In this document: positions 4,963 to 7,955 of the stretch, piece after piece
How the letters are laid out: each line of letters begins with the position of its first letter
Numbering within the stretch: the first letter of the stretch is position 1
Assembly: GCA_947499775.1 (NCBI GenBank)
Contig: CANMPY010000072.1
Location: 1 to 7,955 of the forward strand
Direction of reading: 5' to 3'
Length of the DNA: 7,955 nucleotides
Source: Bacteroidota bacterium
Lineage (GTDB): Bacteria; Bacteroidota; Bacteroidia; NS11-12g; UBA9320
The notes under the pieces: model-generated
The model's database searches: none
What the model was told of the DNA's origin: nothing
What the model saw: the letters and a program-made list of their open reading frames with translations, nothing else
Program-made: the position numbers and the translations under genes

Positions 4963-6627
4963 ATGCAAAGACGGGATTTTTTCAAACAATTAACTTCAAC
5001 GGTTCTAGCGCCAGCTCCTACCGGAAAAGGCCGCGGATTAGGTAATACACCAAACACCGGGTTAAATCAATATACAGGTACTTGGGGTAAAGCCCAAGCA
5101 CTTCATTTGTTGCGTAGAACCCTATTTGGCGTAAAGCAATCTGAATTGGATACATTCAAGGCTATGAGTATGAGCAATGCGGTAGATGCTTTATTAAATG
5201 TTTCGACTACGCAACCCTCGCCGCCTATAAATGCATACAATACGCCAACGGCTATTGATCCTGATGTACCAGAAGGGCAAACTTGGGTTAATTCACCTAT
5301 AAGTCCACTTTACAATTTTCAGCGACGACGTTCTGTAAAGGGCTGGTGGACGGGTTTAATGATTAATCAGGATAGTACAATACTTGAAAAAATGGTTCTG
5401 TTTTGGCACAATCACTTTTCTACTGAATCCGATACCATTCAAATAGAGCATTATGTATATGAGAATAATGTACTGATTCGCAAAAATGCATTAGGAAATT
5501 TTAAAACACTTGTTAAAGGAATGACTATAGACCCTGGCATGTTGAGGTACTTAAATGGATATTTAAATACTAAAACTGCTCCAGATGAAAATTATGGACG
5601 TGAATTGCAAGAACTCTTTACCGTGGGGAAAGGCAAAGATAGCAAATACACAGAGGATGATGTAAAAGCGGCCGCAAAGATATTAACAGGATGGCGCATC
5701 GATAATGCCAATCGCATATCCTTTTTTGATCAAACAAAACATGATACAGGCAATAAGCAATTTTCGTCGTTTTATAACAATACCCTAATTACCGGCAAAA
5801 CTGGAAGTAATGGAGCCAATGAAACCGACGAAATGATAACCATGATTTTTCAACAAAATGAAGTAGCAAAATACATTTGTCGGAAACTATATCGTTGGTT
5901 TGTTTATTATGATATTGATGCCACGGTGGAAACTAATGTTATTGAGCCATTGGCAGTTATTTTCAGAAACAGTAATTACGACATAAAACCTGTTCTTTCT
6001 GCCCTTTTAAAAAGCGAACATTTTTATGACACCTTAAGCATGGCTTGCCATATTAAGTCGCCTCTTGATTTTTCAATTGGATTCTGCCGTCAATTTGAGA
6101 TGCCGTTTCCTCAACCATCCGACTATTTAAATAGTTATACGCATTGGCAGTATATTCAAGCATTTGCCGCAGTTATGCAGCAAGATAGCTGCGATCCCCC
6201 TAACGTAGCGGGATGGCCTGCATATTATCAAGAGCCACAATACTATGAAATTTGGATTAACTCTGACACTTTGCCAAAAAGAATGGGGTTAGCTACAGCC
6301 ATGATTTATACAGGATATACCCGTGGGGGATATAAATTAATTGTGGATGTACTTGCTTTTACGGCAAAAATTCCAAATGCCTCAAATCCAAATACATTAA
6401 TTGATAATCTTTTGGAATTATTAATGCCACGAACTGTTGACGCTGCTGTTAAATACATCCTAAAGGCTGCATTATTAAACGGGCAGGCGCAAGATTATTA
6501 TTGGACGGATGCATGGAATGCTTATGTAGCAAATAATAACGATACAGTAAATAAGAATTATTGTACCAATCAATTAAGATTGGCCATTTCTTATATTCTA
6601 AATTTAGCTGAATTTCAATTGAATTAA
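4963..6627 (+). CDS. DUF1800 domain-containing protein
   Basis: A 554-residue protein spanning the DUF1800 family. Landmarks are HLLRRTLFG (48-56), FWHNHF (147-152), NYGRELQELFTVG (210-222), LTGWR (241-245), NVAGWP (414-419) and a terminal ILNLAEFQLN resembling the family's usual '...PEFQ' end. The biochemical role of DUF1800 is not established; its genes recur next to DUF1501 genes, as here. The N-terminus has a perfect twin-arginine motif, RRDFFK (3-8), but the next about 25 residues are rich in Pro, Gly and Lys with no hydrophobic core, so Tat export is doubtful. ATG 4963 is chosen because the in-frame TTG 4936 is inside the promoter box and the RR motif follows ATG directly. DUF1501 starts 20 bases after its stop, indicating an operon. 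Confidence 0.85.
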   Translation: MQRRDFFKQLTSTVLAPAPTGKGRGLGNTPNTGLNQYTGTWGKAQALHLLRRTLFGVKQSELDTFKAMSMSNAVDALLNVSTTQPSPPINAYNTPTAIDPDVPEGQTWVNSPISPLYNFQRRRSVKGWWTGLMINQDSTILEKMVLFWHNHFSTESDTIQIEHYVYENNVLIRKNALGNFKTLVKGMTIDPGMLRYLNGYLNTKTAPDENYGRELQELFTVGKGKDSKYTEDDVKAAAKILTGWRIDNANRISFFDQTKHDTGNKQFSSFYNNTLITGKTGSNGANETDEMITMIFQQNEVAKYICRKLYRWFVYYDIDATVETNVIEPLAVIFRNSNYDIKPVLSALLKSEHFYDTLSMACHIKSPLDFSIGFCRQFEMPFPQPSDYLNSYTHWQYIQAFAAVMQQDSCDPPNVAGWPAYYQEPQYYEIWINSDTLPKRMGLATAMIYTGYTRGGYKLIVDVLAFTAKIPNASNPNTLIDNLLELLMPRTVDAAVKYILKAALLNGQAQDYYWTDAWNAYVANNNDTVNKNYCTNQLRLAISYILNLAEFQLN

Positions 6628-6647
6628 ACCTTCAAAAAAGTAAAGAA

Positions 6648-7955
6648 ATGAAAAGAAAATCCTTCATAAAACGAACTGCTGCTGCTACGCTATTACCAGT
6701 ATTCATAAATGGATTAACATTTAAAAGCTATGCCAATTCTCCATTATTGAAATTGTTAGCATCTAAGGCATTGCTCAATGATAACGTATTGGTTCTTGTA
6801 CAATTAAATGGTGGAAACGATGGATTAAATACATTGATTCCATTAGATCAGTATACAAACCTTACCAATGCACGTTCAAATATTATAATACCGCAGAGCA
6901 AAGTACCAAAATTAAAAGGTTTTGCGAATACTGGATTTCATCCATCTATGACAGGAATGCTAAACCTTTTTAATAATGAAAGTAGTTTAAATGTAATTCA
7001 AGCGGTTGGGTATCCAAATCCTAATTTTTCACATTTTAGAGCTACCGATATTTGGTTGTCGGCGTCGGATAGCAATCAAAATATTAGTTCAGGATGGTTA
7101 GGACGCTATCTAGATGATGCCTATCCTGGATTTCCGGTGAATTATCCAAATACGGATATGCCTGATCCTTTAGCTATATCAATTGGAGGAGTTGTGTCGC
7201 AAGCCCTTCAAGGCCCCGAGGTTAATATGGGAATGGCAATTAGTGACCCTACAAGTTTTTATAACTTTGTAGATAGTGTAGTTAATCCCAATCCAACAAC
7301 CCCATCCGAAAAAGAATTAGCCTATATTCGATTAATTGCTCAACAAACGGATAAATATGCAGATAGCATCAAAGCGGCATACAATAAAGTTACAACCAAG
7401 TCGACCATGTACGCTACGACTGGTAATTCATTATCCGATCAATTAAAAATAGTGGCACGATTAATTGCCGGTGGGTTAAAAACTAAAATATTTATGGTAA
7501 GTCTGGGTGGTTTTGATACCCATTCAAATCAAGTAAGTGCTACTGGAGGAACTGAAACAGGAGCTCATGCAGATTTATGGAGTAGGGTTTCGGTTGGTAT
7601 TAGCGCGTTTATGGACGATTGTAAAAAGTTAGGGATAGATAATAAAGTTGCTGGACTAACTTATTCTGAATTTGGAAGGCGAATTGCATCCAATGCAAGT
7701 TTAGGAACCGATCATGGAGCAGCTGGTCCATCATTTGTGTTTGGAACCAAAGTGAACAGTACGTTAATAGGAGCAAACCCTAACATCCCAAGTACGGTTG
7801 GATTTGCAGATAATGTAAATATGCAGTACGATTTTCGCCAAATTTATTCATCCACATTACAACAGTGGTTTGGACTTACAAAAAATGAAGCTGCAGGCGT
7901 AATGCTCAAAGATTTTACCACATTGCCTATATTTAATACATCAGGCAGTATCAAT
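6648..7955 (+). CDS. DUF1501 domain-containing protein, 3' end beyond the window
   Basis: From ATG 6648 the frame is open for exactly 436 codons to the last base, with no stop, so the gene continues to the right. DUF1501 proteins belong to the alkaline-phosphatase-like superfamily. The motifs here are VQLNGGNDGLNTLIP (51-65), FSHFRATDIW (127-136), GGFDTHSNQ (287-295), YSEFGRR (339-345) and GTDHGAAGPSFVFG (353-366). The Asp/His-rich motifs resemble metal ligands of that fold; the substrate is unknown. The N-terminus KRKSFIK (2-8) is a Tat-like box with RK in place of RR, followed by a moderately hydrophobic stretch (AAATLLPVFINGLTF), so it may be exported. Nearly the whole family domain is present. 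A C-terminal type IX secretion or sorting domain, common in Bacteroidota exported proteins, could lie beyond the edge. It is co-transcribed with DUF1800, and an A-rich leader (AAAAAAGTAAAGAA) precedes the ATG. Confidence 0.85.
   Translation, partial: MKRKSFIKRTAAATLLPVFINGLTFKSYANSPLLKLLASKALLNDNVLVLVQLNGGNDGLNTLIPLDQYTNLTNARSNIIIPQSKVPKLKGFANTGFHPSMTGMLNLFNNESSLNVIQAVGYPNPNFSHFRATDIWLSASDSNQNISSGWLGRYLDDAYPGFPVNYPNTDMPDPLAISIGGVVSQALQGPEVNMGMAISDPTSFYNFVDSVVNPNPTTPSEKELAYIRLIAQQTDKYADSIKAAYNKVTTKSTMYATTGNSLSDQLKIVARLIAGGLKTKIFMVSLGGFDTHSNQVSATGGTETGAHADLWSRVSVGISAFMDDCKKLGIDNKVAGLTYSEFGRRIASNASLGTDHGAAGPSFVFGTKVNSTLIGANPNIPSTVGFADNVNMQYDFRQIYSSTLQQWFGLTKNEAAGVMLKDFTTLPIFNTSGSIN

Overview
The window looks like chromosomal DNA from an AT-rich member of the Bacteroidota. 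Four things point there: the CcmB sequence, a signal-peptide/coiled-coil/SPOR-like protein of a type common in that phylum, the paired DUF1800 and DUF1501 genes, and promoter-like TAnnTTTG elements (the Bacteroidota sigma -7 box) a short distance upstream of several starts. Leaders are A-rich and lack clear Shine-Dalgarno sequences, which also fits. I see no transposase, phage gene, CRISPR array, tRNA or rRNA.

Layout, left to right: (1) the 5' end of an unidentified minus-strand gene runs off the left edge, divergent from a 60-residue orphan protein that ends in a strong intrinsic terminator; (2) a minus-strand TerB-like protein is divergent from ccmB, a haem-exporter subunit that appears to begin at TTG and stands alone; (3) a minus-strand pair follows, fumC (class II fumarase) and then a YafK-type L,D-transpeptidase, each with its own promoter-like box; (4) divergent from fumC is a secreted coiled-coil/SPOR-like protein with a terminator; (5) a two-gene operon, DUF1800 then DUF1501, runs off the right edge. 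The DUF1501 frame is open for 436 codons to the last base.

Fumarase is a TCA-cycle enzyme, CcmB belongs to cytochrome c maturation, and the transpeptidase and SPOR-like protein suggest cell-envelope work. These are mostly independent transcription units rather than one system. The only clear co-transcribed partnership is DUF1800-DUF1501, a pair that recurs in many bacteria with unknown function. Several in-frame upstream starts (fumC at 3998, the SPOR-like gene at 4151, DUF1800 at 4936) overlap or lie upstream of promoter-like boxes, so I moved the starts downstream.

I did not find a convincing new multi-gene system. The points most worth a second look are the complementary, incomplete Tat-like N-termini of the DUF1800/DUF1501 pair, the solitary TTG-started ccmB, and two dyad sequences in intergenic regions.
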